NCBI RefSeq assembly: GCF_000003605.2
Contig: NW_003126386.1
Location: 737,595 to 753,480 of the forward strand
DNA: 15,886 nt
Origin: Saccoglossus kowalevskii
Lineage: Eukaryota > Hemichordata > Enteropneusta > Harrimaniidae
Direction of reading: 5' to 3'
Position numbers and translations under genes: made by a program. The notes beneath the pieces were generated by a model that was given only the letters and a program-made list of their open reading frames with translations, made no database searches and was not told where the DNA came from. Positions 7,201 to 14,151 of the stretch are shown here, in pieces; the stretch's first letter is position 1; each line of letters starts with the position of its first letter.

Positions 7201-10113
7201 TATTCTACAGTAGTGGGAAAGTAGTTACAGTAGGCCATGAGCTGAATTTTTTGCCAATATTTTTATTCCATGTGTGCCAAAATGACCTTAACAAAATGAA
7301 TATGCACACTTTCATCAAAAATATCCATCATGTTACACAGCATACTACAATATTTACCCCTTTGGTGCCTAAAAAGTAGTTTTGGCTTTGTATTACCAGT
7401 ACATTGATTGACAAATCCAAAAAACTAACCAAAAATTGCAGTTCAGTCATAGCCCTTTAATTTGACTTCATACATGTGTGAACACTTTGAAGAAATTATT
7501 CCTTCCATGCCCACCTTTTTTTATCCCTTATACAGTTGAGTCATTCATCCATGGAAATCTGCAACTCTGTACAAAGAGAGGATGCTGAGAATTTTTAACC
7601 CTCTGATCAGCAAAGTCAACTTTTTTCTACAAAATGAACCCCACATAATTTCAATATATAAAAAAATTAACAAAACTTGGGCCAGACTTGTTTCTCGAGT
7701 TTTTATAAGGCAATTTTTTTGAGGAGGGCGAAAATAAAATAAAATTCTTTTTTTCCATTAGATTTGTGTGATTCTCAAAGAATTGTATTAGTGAGATCAT
7801 TGATCGGAGAGAAGAAATGAAATAAAATTTTATTCCACGTATAACCTTGTTTCTCATTTGCGCGAGACTTCGGTACTTTGATCATGATACTCCCACGAAA
7901 ATGCAACTTGGATTTGGTTTGAGGCGGGTGGTAAAAATGAAGATAAAAATATTTTTTTAGCAATTTTTTGCGCTTACAATTCGGCGGGCGCGAGAAATTA
8001 CGCTGAAATAAAATGTTATTTTTATTTCATTTTCGGCTCATGTTTATTCGGCGGGTTTGCGAAACAAGGGATAATAAAAGTCATTGTAAGAATTGACAGA
8101 ATATATTCTTATGGTGGTCCAGCCCAAAAACTGGTGTAAGAAGATGATGCCAACCAATCACTCTACCTATATGCCACCGTATATTTAGTGGTTCAAGCAG
8201 TGTTAAGTAGCAGCACATTTTTGTGACCAATTTTTTTTTTCTATTTAACAGGTGTGTTTTAACTGTAAAATAAGATTTGCTCTATTTAATAGAAAATACA
8301 AGTGTAAACTCTGTAAAAAGTAAGTAGAGGTGCAAATTATTATTTTGTTATTATTTAAAATCTCTTATATGCAGGTTTTTTTCTAAACTGGGAGAACAGG
8401 GGCACAGCGCACTGATACTCTTGGCTGGCACCCTCTTAATACCGAATTGCCGATTGAACTTTCAAGTCATAAATATATTTCTTGAGCCGCGCACTTCTGT
8501 GCTGCTGTACAACATGAAATCTCAAATATATTTTTCTTCGTGAAAACTTTCCAGCAACACCAGCTGACAATGTGTCTGGACACCAAATACACTAACATTA
8601 CTCCAAACAATATGGCGATAGATCCTTTCCCTCGCCTGTGTGTGCTCTCTCTTATTCATTTTTTTAGAAGAACCCCTTGCCATGTATCAGATGTGTGTCC
8701 CATTGACAGCCAAGTTGATGAATAGACCTAGTCAGTGAACTGAAAATCAAATACTGTTTCAAAATATCATATGAAAAATTCTATCCTGCTTAGAACATTA
8801 TTCCAAACAAATATTTTTTCATCAATAACAATTAGTAAACCACTGATAAAACCAATTATTGCATTTGAAATTTCACACAAAGGACCAGATAAAACAAAAC
8901 AGTGGTTTGCACGTGAAGGATGTACATATCGTAGAGCAAATACAGTTTATAACATTCTTGGTCATGTGACCCATGGTGAAAGCCACATTCCACAATAATA
9001 GCATTTATATTCATGAACATTCTCTGATTTTTTCACACTGTCATATGCACAATCTGTTAATGTTTTTTACTTAGAAGAAATAAAACTAGTTATCAGACAT
9101 CTTCAGATCTTGTGGTGTTTAAAAGTTTCACAATTTTTTTCTGTTGGGAATTTCCTCATTACATTAATTCATCAAACATGTCAAAACTGAGTAAAAAAAA
9201 AAACTCCATAAATCAATGGCATAAAATTTAAATATTTTTCTAACAAATCAACCACCTGCAAATAGTTATTTTGTTGATGGTTCAATGGAAAGATTGTGGT
9301 AATCAACACTGAAGTCAATATTCTTATTATCTCCTCAAGTAAAAATGAAAGATATGTTTTATAATAATCAAAATATTTGTATTTGCCTTTTTCATTACTC
9401 TAGGATTATTTGTTCTCGCTGTTGTCGAAGAATGAAAATTCCTTCAGAACATTTTCTTCATATACCGATACATGCATTATCACCTTGTGCTTCTCCCACC
9501 AAGTGTCTTCCTAAAACTTCTTTACAATTGGATTTTGATGAAGAAGACCCTAGAAGGTAGGCTTTATTTTTATTATTTGCAAGAACTGGTGCTGATAGTA
9601 AATTTGAAAAAGTACTGTGATATAGCGCCATCTAGTGTTCACTTTAACTTGTACTTTTGTTATTGGTATTTTTTTACTCATTGTTTCTGGATTTTCCCTT
9701 CTAATTAGGCTTTGTGTAAACACATTAATTATTCATAGTGTTAAAATTTAAAATATATCCTAAGTTTTTTTTTGATAATGACTTTCTGAGGTAGCATAAA
9801 AATCATTCATGTCAATGCGAAGCAACTCGTACCCGATTGACTAACCAATTCTAACAGTGATACCACCGGGTAGTCAGAGAGCAACTTGTTTTTTCAACTT
9901 ATCAAATTCAACTGAGTCATTCAGGTGCATTTCAATTAACTTTAATCTTGCAGTGAATCAGCCCCAGCAACACCTGCCTGCTCACCAACCATGGGTCGAA
10001 GGTCAATTTGGGGTCGAAGTGCAAGTAGCAACATGAAAGACATCTGTACTGAATGTAAGGCGTTTATGATTCAAGTGTTTCAGACGAATAGACATACAAC
10101 TATCAGAAGATAA
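1194..10113 (+). CDS. Spire: Spire homologue, C-terminal part, nine exons (gene span; 5' part outside window)
   Basis: Spire proteins nucleate actin filaments through tandem WH2 motifs. With Fmn-type formins and myosin V they build actin tracks at vesicle membranes and in oocytes, and their C-terminal Spir-box and modified FYVE finger target them to Rab-positive vesicles. Nine exons (1194-1280, 3091-3202, 3555-3670, 4383-4503, 5085-5287, 6828-6965, 8252-8319, 9404-9556, 9954-10113) join with consistent phases (0,1,0,1,0,0,2,2) into 1158 bp, 385 residues plus TAA. The order WH2, WH2, acidic linker, Spir-box, CxxC finger is the Spire order. The KIND domain (formin partner) and first WH2 repeats are absent and expected upstream, so the protein is N-terminally incomplete here. 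All introns are GT-AG. The family assignment comes from recalled motif similarity, not a database search; the C-terminal exons are the most secure and the linker the least. Confidence 0.9.
1281..1831 (+). other. Intron, 5' part, no distinct feature
   Basis: AT-rich intron sequence between the penultimate WH2 exon and the tandem array. I see no exon, RNA gene or terminal-inverted-repeat element in it. The reading frame that continues past the donor to 1448 has no family likeness and is taken as intron read-through. Confidence 0.6.
1832..2965. repeat. Intronic tandem array, about four 256-bp units
   Basis: The anchor AGAGTCAAATTTCAGAAT recurs at 1902, 2158, 2414 and 2662, giving unit lengths of 256, 256 and 248 bp plus a fourth copy fading out near 2883 and a degenerate fifth remnant (caaaatc...gccatctgac) to about 2965. 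Each unit opens with a CCGT/CTGT-rich stretch (first seen at 1840-1900) and contains the block ATTCAAAATGGCCGACTGGC. Copies are highly similar, so expansion looks recent. Open frames of 70-125 residues run through the array, but the unit length is not a multiple of three and the same peptide appears in rotating frames, so these are not genes. The array fills most of the 1810-bp intron between the two WH2 exons. Confidence 0.92.
3091..3202 (+). CDS. Spire: Spire exon: last WH2 motif
   Basis: Acceptor cag at 3088-3090 and donor G|gtatcg at 3203; the exon enters in phase 0 and leaves one base over (phase 1). Its first codon (V) completes the LKPV of the preceding WH2. After a proline-rich spacer (PPVSPRRP) comes a second complete WH2: helix [14 protein letters not shown] followed by LKPT. 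The spacing of about 20 residues between the two WH2 motifs is typical of Spire, where the short inter-WH2 linkers take part in nucleation. I read this as the fourth, linker-proximal WH2. A shorter split (donor one base earlier) is possible but would break the phase with the next exon. Confidence 0.88.
3203..3554 (+). other. Intron between WH2 exon and linker exon
   Basis: 352 bp, gtatcg to acag. It contains a small hairpin (GGAGGT at 3417-3422 pairing with ACCTCC at 3429-3434) and nothing else recognisable. The short open frame on the minus strand that overlaps the next exon is a shadow. Confidence 0.65.
3555..3670 (+). CDS. Spire: Spire exon: linker segment 1
   Basis: Acceptor acag at 3551-3554 and donor gtaagt at 3671. 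Two entry bases complete a GAG codon with the previous exon (phase 1) and the exit is phase 0. It encodes 38 residues plus the shared codon, including LTPEPENQP and [16 protein letters not shown]. The segment is poorly conserved. Its position, a hydrophobic stretch directly before an acidic serine cluster in the next exon, resembles the vertebrate Spire linker region reported to contain the myosin V tail-binding motif. That equivalence is inference; I see no diagnostic residues. Support rests on splice sites, phase continuity with both neighbours and composition. Confidence 0.72.
3671..4382 (+). other. Intron, AT-rich
   Basis: 712 bp from gtaagt to a strong T-tract and aag at 4380-4382. It holds a tiny telomere-like stretch (TAGGGTTAGGGTT at 4238-4250, about two repeats), too short to mean anything. 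No exon or mobile element seen. Confidence 0.65.
4383..4503 (+). CDS. Spire: Spire exon: acidic serine-rich linker
   Basis: A long T-tract and aag acceptor precede 4383, and the donor is A|gtaaga at 4504. Entry is phase 0 and exit phase 1 (40 codons plus one base). The peptide is strongly acidic and serine-rich, starting [10 protein letters not shown] and continuing with NEEDESDEY and SMSESPSQK. Spire proteins have a comparable acidic Ser/Glu cluster in the linker after the WH2 block. Several serines sit in acidic surroundings that suit CK2-type phosphorylation; this is only a motif reading. The exon joins in frame directly to the exon at 5085, forming an ATG (Met) codon across the junction. 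Confidence 0.78.
4504..5084 (+). other. Intron with a possible cassette exon
   Basis: 581 bp, gtaaga to a ttttccag acceptor. It contains one exon-like segment at 4608-4717 (described separately) and otherwise AT-rich sequence without recognisable features. Confidence 0.55.
4608..4717 (+). other. Candidate cassette (possibly poison) exon
   Basis: The 110-bp segment has a weak acceptor (ctgttag at 4601-4607) and a strong donor (gtaagt at 4718). It enters in the phase left by the 4383-4503 exon and is open throughout, encoding for example [14 protein letters not shown]. It exits in phase 0, whereas the exon at 5085 needs phase 1, and reading that exon after it meets a TAG at 5118. Including it would therefore truncate the protein before the Spir-box. 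It may be a nonproductive cassette exon or a chance open segment; there is no family likeness. Confidence 0.25.
5085..5287 (+). CDS. Spire: Spire exon: basic linker before the Spir-box
   Basis: Acceptor ttttccag before 5085. Two entry bases complete an ATG codon with the 4383-4503 exon, and the exit is phase 0. The peptide includes [18 protein letters not shown], and the SPRRHSI element matches the RRHSI segment found in the Spire linker upstream of the Spir-box; RRHS is also a basophilic kinase-type site. Two donors keep the frame: gtaaaa at 5288, used here, and gtcagt at 5177, which would drop 37 residues (basic, with KRLNYRCR and LPEDVIDY). I prefer the longer form because the extra 111 bp stay open and have exon-like base composition, but the choice is not certain. 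Confidence 0.75.
5288..5640 (+). other. Intron, 5' part, no distinct feature
   Basis: First 353 bp of the 1540-bp intron before the Spir-box exon. AT-rich; no exon or element recognised. Confidence 0.6.
5641..5934. mobile_element. Inverted-repeat element with TTAA-like right border
   Basis: TAAGGGTATGCAACTTT at 5645-5661 is repeated exactly in reverse complement at 5914-5930. The match extends outward to 5641 and 5934 with one mismatch. The right copy ends CCC followed by TTAA (5927-5932 region), and the left has ATAAGGG. About 294 bp with no transposase, so it would be a non-autonomous MITE. TTAA next to a run of C or G suggests a piggyBac-type relative, but the left TTAA is degenerate and the family is not confirmed. 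The open frame at 5759-5974 crosses its right end and is not a gene. Confidence 0.65.
5933..6097. mobile_element. Short MITE flanked by TTAA
   Basis: The termini 5933-5960 and 6070-6097 are inverted repeats matching at 24 of 28 positions. Both begin with TTAAAGCGGG and end with GTCACCTGCGCA when read inward. A TTAA lies at each outer edge (5933-5936 and 6094-6097), as expected for TTAA-targeting (piggyBac-like) insertion. The whole is 165 bp, much richer in GC and CpG than its surroundings, and codes for nothing. It directly abuts the previous element. Confidence 0.75.
6098..6827 (+). other. Intron, 3' part, no distinct feature
   Basis: AT-rich intron running to the acceptor gatag at 6823-6827, preceded by a T/G-rich tract. 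No exon, RNA gene or clear element recognised. Confidence 0.6.
6828..6965 (+). CDS. Spire: Spire exon: Spir-box
   Basis: 46 codons, phase 0 at both ends, with acceptor gatag and donor gtaagt at 6966. It encodes [19 protein letters not shown] followed by [21 protein letters not shown]. This is the Spir-box, the short helical block conserved in all Spire proteins, with the typical pattern DPxExLxLTxxEVxHIRxVxxKAELE. It lies directly before the FYVE-like finger, resembles the Rab-binding helix of rabphilin-type effectors, and contributes to targeting to Rab11-type vesicles. One oddity is HCKAELE, where relatives usually have a hydrophobic or small residue at the Cys. This is one of the two segments that fix the gene identity. 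Confidence 0.95.
6966..7010 (+). other. Intron start before the MITE
   Basis: Short stretch between the Spir-box donor and the TA-bordered MITE; the rest of this 1286-bp intron is given in the following entries. Confidence 0.5.
7011..7212. mobile_element. 202-bp MITE with TA borders
   Basis: The left end starts TACTGTAAAATA and the right end finishes TATTCTACAGTA. Aligned without gaps, the 43-bp termini (7011-7053 and 7170-7212) agree at about 32 positions, sharing the GGAATT and ATTTTC blocks. Further internal copies of the ATTTTATTTTCACTGAA block lie at about 7146-7162 and 7084-7095. TA at both edges fits Tc1/mariner-type TA target duplication. No coding capacity. It sits in the intron between the Spir-box and the first zinc-finger exon. 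Confidence 0.8.
7213..7843 (+). other. Intron, middle part
   Basis: AT-rich with long T-runs. It includes a GA-rich stretch near 7720 (gaggagggcgaaaataaaat) that resembles blocks in the fold-back region that follows. Open frames on the minus strand here are low-complexity and not convincing as genes. Confidence 0.5.
7845..8069. repeat. Degenerate fold-back / GGCGGG repeat cluster
   Basis: CCTTGTTTC at 7845-7853 is inverted at 8061-8069 (GAAACAAGG). In between, GGCGGG blocks recur at about 7923, 7983 and 8050, each followed by A/T-rich sequence. A 10-bp stem, TGAAATAAAA at 8004-8013 against TTTTATTTCA at 8020-8029, forms a tight hairpin. It looks like an old or nested MITE-like element; borders and family are uncertain. 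Confidence 0.45.
8252..8319 (+). CDS. Spire: Spire exon: modified FYVE finger, first two CxxC pairs
   Basis: A long T-tract and aacag acceptor precede 8252; the donor is AA|gtaagt at 8320; entry is phase 0 and exit phase 2. It encodes [17 protein letters not shown] followed by CKLCK, giving the zinc-ligand pairs C-FN-C and C-KL-C separated by 12 residues. Spire FYVE-like domains bind zinc and membranes but lack the R(R/K)HHCR phosphoinositide-binding patch of true FYVE domains, and this patch is also absent here. The remaining ligands are in the next two exons. Confidence 0.93.
8320..9403 (+). other. Intron within the FYVE-like domain
   Basis: 1084 bp, gtaagt to ctctag. Two open segments (8540-8725 and 8771-8998) lie here; neither has Spire likeness nor flanking splice sites with suitable phase, so I treat the whole as intron. 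AT-rich otherwise, with no terminal inverted repeats recognised. Confidence 0.6.
9404..9556 (+). CDS. Spire: Spire exon: FYVE-like finger third pair and membrane loop
   Basis: Acceptor ctctag before 9404. One entry base completes an AAG codon; the donor is AG|gtaggc at 9557 (phase 2). It encodes [17 protein letters not shown], matching the CSQCCKKM(R/K)(L/I)PS block typical of Spire, with zinc ligands C-SR-C. Next comes the long variable loop (HIPIHALSP, then serine/proline-rich and the acidic DFDEEDPR) that separates the third and fourth cysteine pairs in Spire. In known Spire proteins a loop in this domain inserts into membranes. Extra cysteines in the loop (HALSPC, TKC) are not expected zinc ligands. 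Confidence 0.93.
9557..9953 (+). other. Last intron
   Basis: 397 bp from gtaggc to cttgcag. AT-rich; its one notable feature is the CTCF-like motif at 9625-9638, given separately. Confidence 0.7.
9625..9638 (-). promoter_or_regulatory. CTCF core motif match
   Basis: The + strand reads GCGCCATCTAGTGT; on the minus strand this is ACACTAGATGGCGC. It agrees with the conserved bilaterian CTCF core (AGRKGGCGC preceded by CCASY) at all positions but one. CTCF is an insulator and chromatin-loop protein. A single 14-bp match in 16 kb can still arise by chance, and occupancy cannot be judged from sequence. Confidence 0.4.
9954..10113 (+). CDS. Spire: Spire last coding exon: fourth CxxC pair and C-terminus
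   Basis: Acceptor cttgcag at 9947-9953; one entry base completes an AGT codon; the stop TAA is at 10111-10113. It encodes [16 protein letters not shown], then [19 protein letters not shown] and a short basic tail [10 protein letters not shown]. The pair C-TE-C is the fourth zinc-ligand pair and corresponds to the VCxDCKxF block near the end of Spire proteins, which closes the finger. Only 18 residues follow the last cysteine; the vertebrate proteins as I recall them continue with a longer basic tail, so the C-terminus looks short. An alternative 3' exon cannot be excluded. Confidence 0.93.
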
Positions 10114-10197
10114 AATATGCCAAACATTTTATTGGTTGATTACTGCAGTTGCTTTTTATTGAGATATTCACATTTCTATTAGCTGCTCCATAATTGG

Positions 10198-10368
10198 GGG
10201 GGTGACCATTTGAAATTATAGAGGGTGGCGGTGAGAAAAAGATGTTGTAGGGATAAAATATTGACACATTAAAGAAAAAGAAAATGTACGGGTAAGACAC
10301 AGTGAAAAAAAAAGTTGCTCTGGTCACACTTTTCCGGCAACCCCCATGAATTCAAATGGTTGACCCCT
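10198..10368. mobile_element. Fold-back element 1 after the stop codon
   Basis: GGGGGTGACCATTTGAA at 10198-10214 faces TTCAAATGGTTGACCCCT at 10351-10368. With a one-base gap the two termini pair at nearly every position. It starts about 85 bp after the Spire stop and has no coding capacity. Whether it lies in the 3' UTR depends on the true polyadenylation site. The minus-strand open frame here is low-complexity. Confidence 0.6.
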
Positions 10369-10388
10369 AGCGTAAGAACTGTGCAAAT

Positions 10389-10548
10389 TTCGAGACTTCA
10401 ACATTATACCTAGCTTTGATACCTCATTAGTTATTCAGACTTTCAATTTGTTTAAAAGGTTGATGACTGTTTTCAATCAAAGAATCAAACGTCCAATGGC
10501 TGCCTGATTCAGTGACATCAATGCTAGGTATAATGTTGAGGTCTCGAA
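10389..10548. mobile_element. Fold-back element 2, near-perfect 26-bp inverted repeat
   Basis: 10389-10414 (TTCGAGACTTCAACATTATA...) is the reverse complement of 10523-10548 with one mismatch in 26. The spacer is 108 bp. It is a compact stem-loop without coding capacity, 20 bp from the preceding fold-back. The low divergence between arms suggests a young insertion or a selected structure. Confidence 0.7.
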
Positions 10549-10755
10549 CCTTAAAATACAAATATCTTTAGATTAGGAGAGATCCAAAAAATGCCTGAAA
10601 TAGTTACTTTTTTTTACATTTAATATTTTCAATTGGTGTACATAATGGCCAATCAACGTGTGCTAGCTGTGCTGGCAGAAATCTTATATACTCACACTTG
10701 ATAAATGATTACAACAGATTCTGCTTTGAAAGAAAATTTGTTATTTGTAAATATT

Positions 10756-10765
10756 AATAAATAAA
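10756..10765 (+). terminator. Candidate polyadenylation signals (overlapping AATAAA)
   Basis: Two overlapping AATAAA hexamers (10756-10761, 10760-10765) about 640 bp after the stop, preceded by a Pumilio-type TGTAAATA at 10746-10753. The downstream sequence is not clearly GU-rich, so use is uncertain. Confidence 0.25.
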
Positions 10766-10931
10766 AAGGCAACCCAACCCAATAGGTCTCTCTGATTTGC
10801 AAACAAAATAACGATATTGATAGTTCAAATGTAACAGTTTGTGATGGTACACTGATATCAATATTGATACTTTGTTTGCAAAATAGTGAGTTACATGTTA
10901 CATTGCAATACTGCTAGTTGGGTTGTTTTTT
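10764..10931. mobile_element. Fold-back element 3, nested inverted repeats
   Basis: The outer arms AAAAAGGCAACCCAAC (from 10764) and GTTGGGTTGTTTTTT (to 10931) are complementary with few mismatches. The inner arms 10797-10822 and 10856-10881 match at 23 of 26 positions, beginning TTGCAAACAAA. Together they would fold the whole 168 bp into one long stem. MITE-like; no target duplication could be identified with confidence. Confidence 0.65.
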
Positions 10932-13559
10932 CGTTAAGTCGTATATTTTATGTACATGTATTATTTAAAAAACAGTTACAAATAGTCAATAATGTATTTG
11001 TTATCAGTACTTAATTATAAAGCAATAATATACTTACATGTTTTGATTTACAATTTGATACTAGAAAGATATGTTATGAACTTCCATGGCAGTTTACAAT
11101 TAGCTATGTTTCATTAAGACATCCTGACTGGTCAGTTTGTCATCCATTATGGTTCACAAAGGTGCAGGCAATGTTTATTTTTAGATTTGAAAGCCTTCCA
11201 ATCATAGACAGGATCTAATTTACTATGTGCCACATATTTTCATTTCCACCTATGACTTGGTCATGAGACCCAATGAAACTTGAATTATTTACTTTGTAAA
11301 TGAAAGAGTACCTGTATACCATGTGCTTATATGTAAATCACAGAAGTGAATCTATGGTCAAAATAGCACATTTCAATGATAGAATACAATTAATGCAATT
11401 TAGGTTGAAGTGCACTACTACCGGTAATATTGCAAATAGGTTACAAGTCAATAGCATGCTACTAGCGGTATATGAAAGTCAAAGTGGATTATATAATGGA
11501 GATTTAGTAGTAAATAAAAAACAAAAAAAAACCATTGATTAGAAGAACAACGAAAATTGGTTTGTCAATAAATAAAGTTGTTTTGACAGCAGACTTCATT
11601 AGTTATTTCTTGCTATGAAATAATGAGGATTCAAGTCTGTGCATGTGCTTCAAATTGCCTGTACCTATAGGTAAATGAGAGGTGCACGCATACTGTCTAT
11701 CTTTGTCATTTCACGGAATGAATACTGCTGACAAAACAATTTATGAATAAATCATAAAAGTAGGGAATAATCATACCCTACTGTTTTATCCACATACAAT
11801 ATCAACGAAATTATTTAAACAAGATCAAAAATAAAATTACCTAAGTTATCCATGTTGCTTCTCTAACAGATGAAATGCAAAATGTTGTTAGGTAAAATCC
11901 CAAACCTTAGTCGACTTAGATTAGTCAACAAGTAAAATTAGAATATAAAATACATCAGATATTAGCCTTGTCAATTTGATAATCATTGAAGATAGAGTGG
12001 TTGCATTTTGTAAATATTCTTTATACAATCATTTTTTATGTTAAAAAATGTTAAGTGTTTTATTTGCTGCCATTTGTTGTTTGTATATGTTGGTTTATTG
12101 AAATTATTTTGTTTATGTTTATATTGCTTTTTTACAACTTTTTTTGGGGTTAAGTAAAAGTATGTTCAAAAATCCGACAGTCTGTTGAAATTAGATTGTC
12201 AAAAAAAAAATGTTTACACTAAAATGTATATGAAATTTGGAACGTGGATTAGCATAGTACGTCTTTGTTGGTGAGTGAGTGCATGGTAAGCTAGTACATT
12301 TAAAGTTATTTAATTGATGCTTTTACAATCTTCCATCTAACAAAACACTGATTTAACTTCCATATCAATAGGTACTGAAAACAGTTTTAATTATGGAAGC
12401 GACAAATGTTTGTATTTTGCGAGTCTGGATTGGAAAATGCAAACTGTTAAATCAACAACATTAGTCACAATTTAATCGTGAAATGGAATTGGTTTACACG
12501 GTGTACCGTATTTTCTCTATAAGAAACCATAATTTGCATTGACTGTGCACTGAATCATTCCAATACTACTTATTTTGACCTTAGAAAAATCTGTGATTCA
12601 CGTAAGCAGCATCCATCCAAAGTCAGATACTGAGCATATTAATTATTGCTATTAAAATATCTTCCAAATTATGTCAGCCATCATTACAAAAAAAATCAAA
12701 ATTCCCAGGCCAGTGTTTTCTGCTGGTTGTAAATTTGTCAGGATCAGAGAAACTGAATGGTACTGAAAAATATGGTGGTCTTAATTTAATTGGTCCAGTT
12801 TTTGATGTTTTGTGAAGTTGTAATATTTATATATTTCCTCATTTTTTCCCCCTCACAACTGCATGTGTTGCAACTGTCGTTTATTTAAATTTCTGTCACT
12901 TCCAAAATAAATATTTTCTTATTCATTTTGATCTACCCCTTCTGTGGGAAATTACCTCAGTTGGTCCAAAAATTAAAATTTTATAGAAAAATAAATAAAA
13001 AATGGCATTCACACTGAAGTGAGCCCCAGGACATGGTTGCTTAAATAATAATCCTGTTTTAGATCAACATGGTCAGAAACTTTCAAATTTTGTCTACTAC
13101 AAAATATATATATAGGTCTAAATAATGTATGCAATACATTAACCCAATTAATGATATATTACGGTAACCACCAATAATATTGCAGTGTTACAAGTGTAGA
13201 AAATGTACATATTTAAATTACTGTATATATTTCAGTTTCACACCATCAAACAATATGTCCCCTAATGTACATGTATCCTGTGATGAAATAAAATAGTTTT
13301 ACAGAAAATGTTTGTTTCCTTCACACTTTACTCAACTGGTGTTTCAACACTTTTTCTTCAGACATTTACAGTTTTTGAGATGTTGCAACTTTAAAAAACA
13401 TTTTTCTATGGTGAAGGTAAAATACCAGGTAATCTACAAATGAGATACGACACAAAAGCAAAACTGAAAGAAGTCAATGACATAGTCCCTGTCCAGTTTT
13501 TCACTACTGTGTAAATTATCAAAGTTGAAAGATGTAGTTTATAATTAAATGTTAGGAAA
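10932..13559. other. 3' UTR and/or intergenic AT-rich DNA, no gene recognised
   Basis: No open frame here has family likeness or clear exon structure; the 80-residue frame at 11300-11542 is rich in low-complexity codons and lacks conserved features. It contains poly(A) signal candidates (11567-11576, 13287-13292), another TGTAAATA at 12009-12016, and long AT-rich runs. The beginning of this stretch is probably Spire 3' UTR. Confidence 0.55.
11567..11576 (+). terminator. Candidate polyadenylation signal for Spire
   Basis: AATAAATAAA gives two overlapping AATAAA hexamers followed at once by a GU-rich stretch (gttgttttg), the usual arrangement of a functional site. It would give a 3' UTR of about 1.5 kb including all three fold-back elements. 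Another AATAAA with a downstream U/GU-rich tract lies at 13287-13292. I cannot choose between them without transcript data. Confidence 0.35.
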
Positions 13560-13565
13560 GTACCC

Positions 13566-14115
13566 AGCATGTCCAAAAAATGATGAAAAACCAACATGGC
13601 TGCCAGTCACTCATTTTGAATCATATCACAAAGCAAAGCAAACTTGGACGTGCATCAAACCATGAGTGATACCAATTCATATGCATAAAATCCGCCAAAG
13701 TATGGTTAAAATGTTGTTTTGGGAACTAAATAACCGACAGTTGACTGGTCAAAGGTTATCAAAATTAAAAACAAAGCAGCATGCTCTATTATTTTTTGTA
13801 GTACCAAATTTCAAACAAAATATTTGTCCAGACACATGAAAATATAAAGAACTAGCAGTCAGTCAAAAGTCATCAAAATAAATCAATATGTAAACCAATA
13901 CATCTTGTTATTGTATCGAGTTAATTGATCATAGCATGTCCAACAAAATTACTAAATTAAACATGCACTTAATTGTCTTTGCTGTGCACCAAATTTTAAC
14001 AAAATCTGTAAAAATGGGTAGAAAACTTCAGTATCTGTAAAGAAACGTCTAACAGTAACCCACCTAACATGAGATATCAATTCAAAGTTTGAATGAAAGT
14101 TTGAGTCCTGGCATG
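13566..14115 (-). repeat. Diverged inverted relatives of the 256-bp unit
   Basis: Read on the minus strand, 13566-13629 resembles the core of the unit in the first intron: GATTCAAAATG, then GACTGGCAGCCATGTTGG, then a GGACATGC block. The 16-bp block TTTCATTCAAACTTTG from the intronic array recurs in reverse complement at about 14083-14098. Blocks of the type actgg/agtc-AAAGnnATCAAAA recur at about 13740 and 13860. The copies are old and broken. The open frames on either strand here are incidental. Confidence 0.6.
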
Positions 14116-14151
14116 CCTGAGAAATGATTGATGTGTTCATATGTTGATTTT

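Noticed and set aside
8540-8725. 61-residue open frame in the same intron
   Set aside because: Composition unremarkable, no family motif, no splice pair that keeps the zinc-finger frame.
8771-8998. 75-residue open frame between two finger exons
   Set aside because: No likeness to Spire, no suitable flanking splice sites in phase, and the neighbouring exons join correctly without it.
11300-11542. 80-residue open frame downstream of Spire
   Set aside because: No recognisable domain, ends in a lysine-rich low-complexity run, and lies in probable 3' UTR just before a polyadenylation signal.
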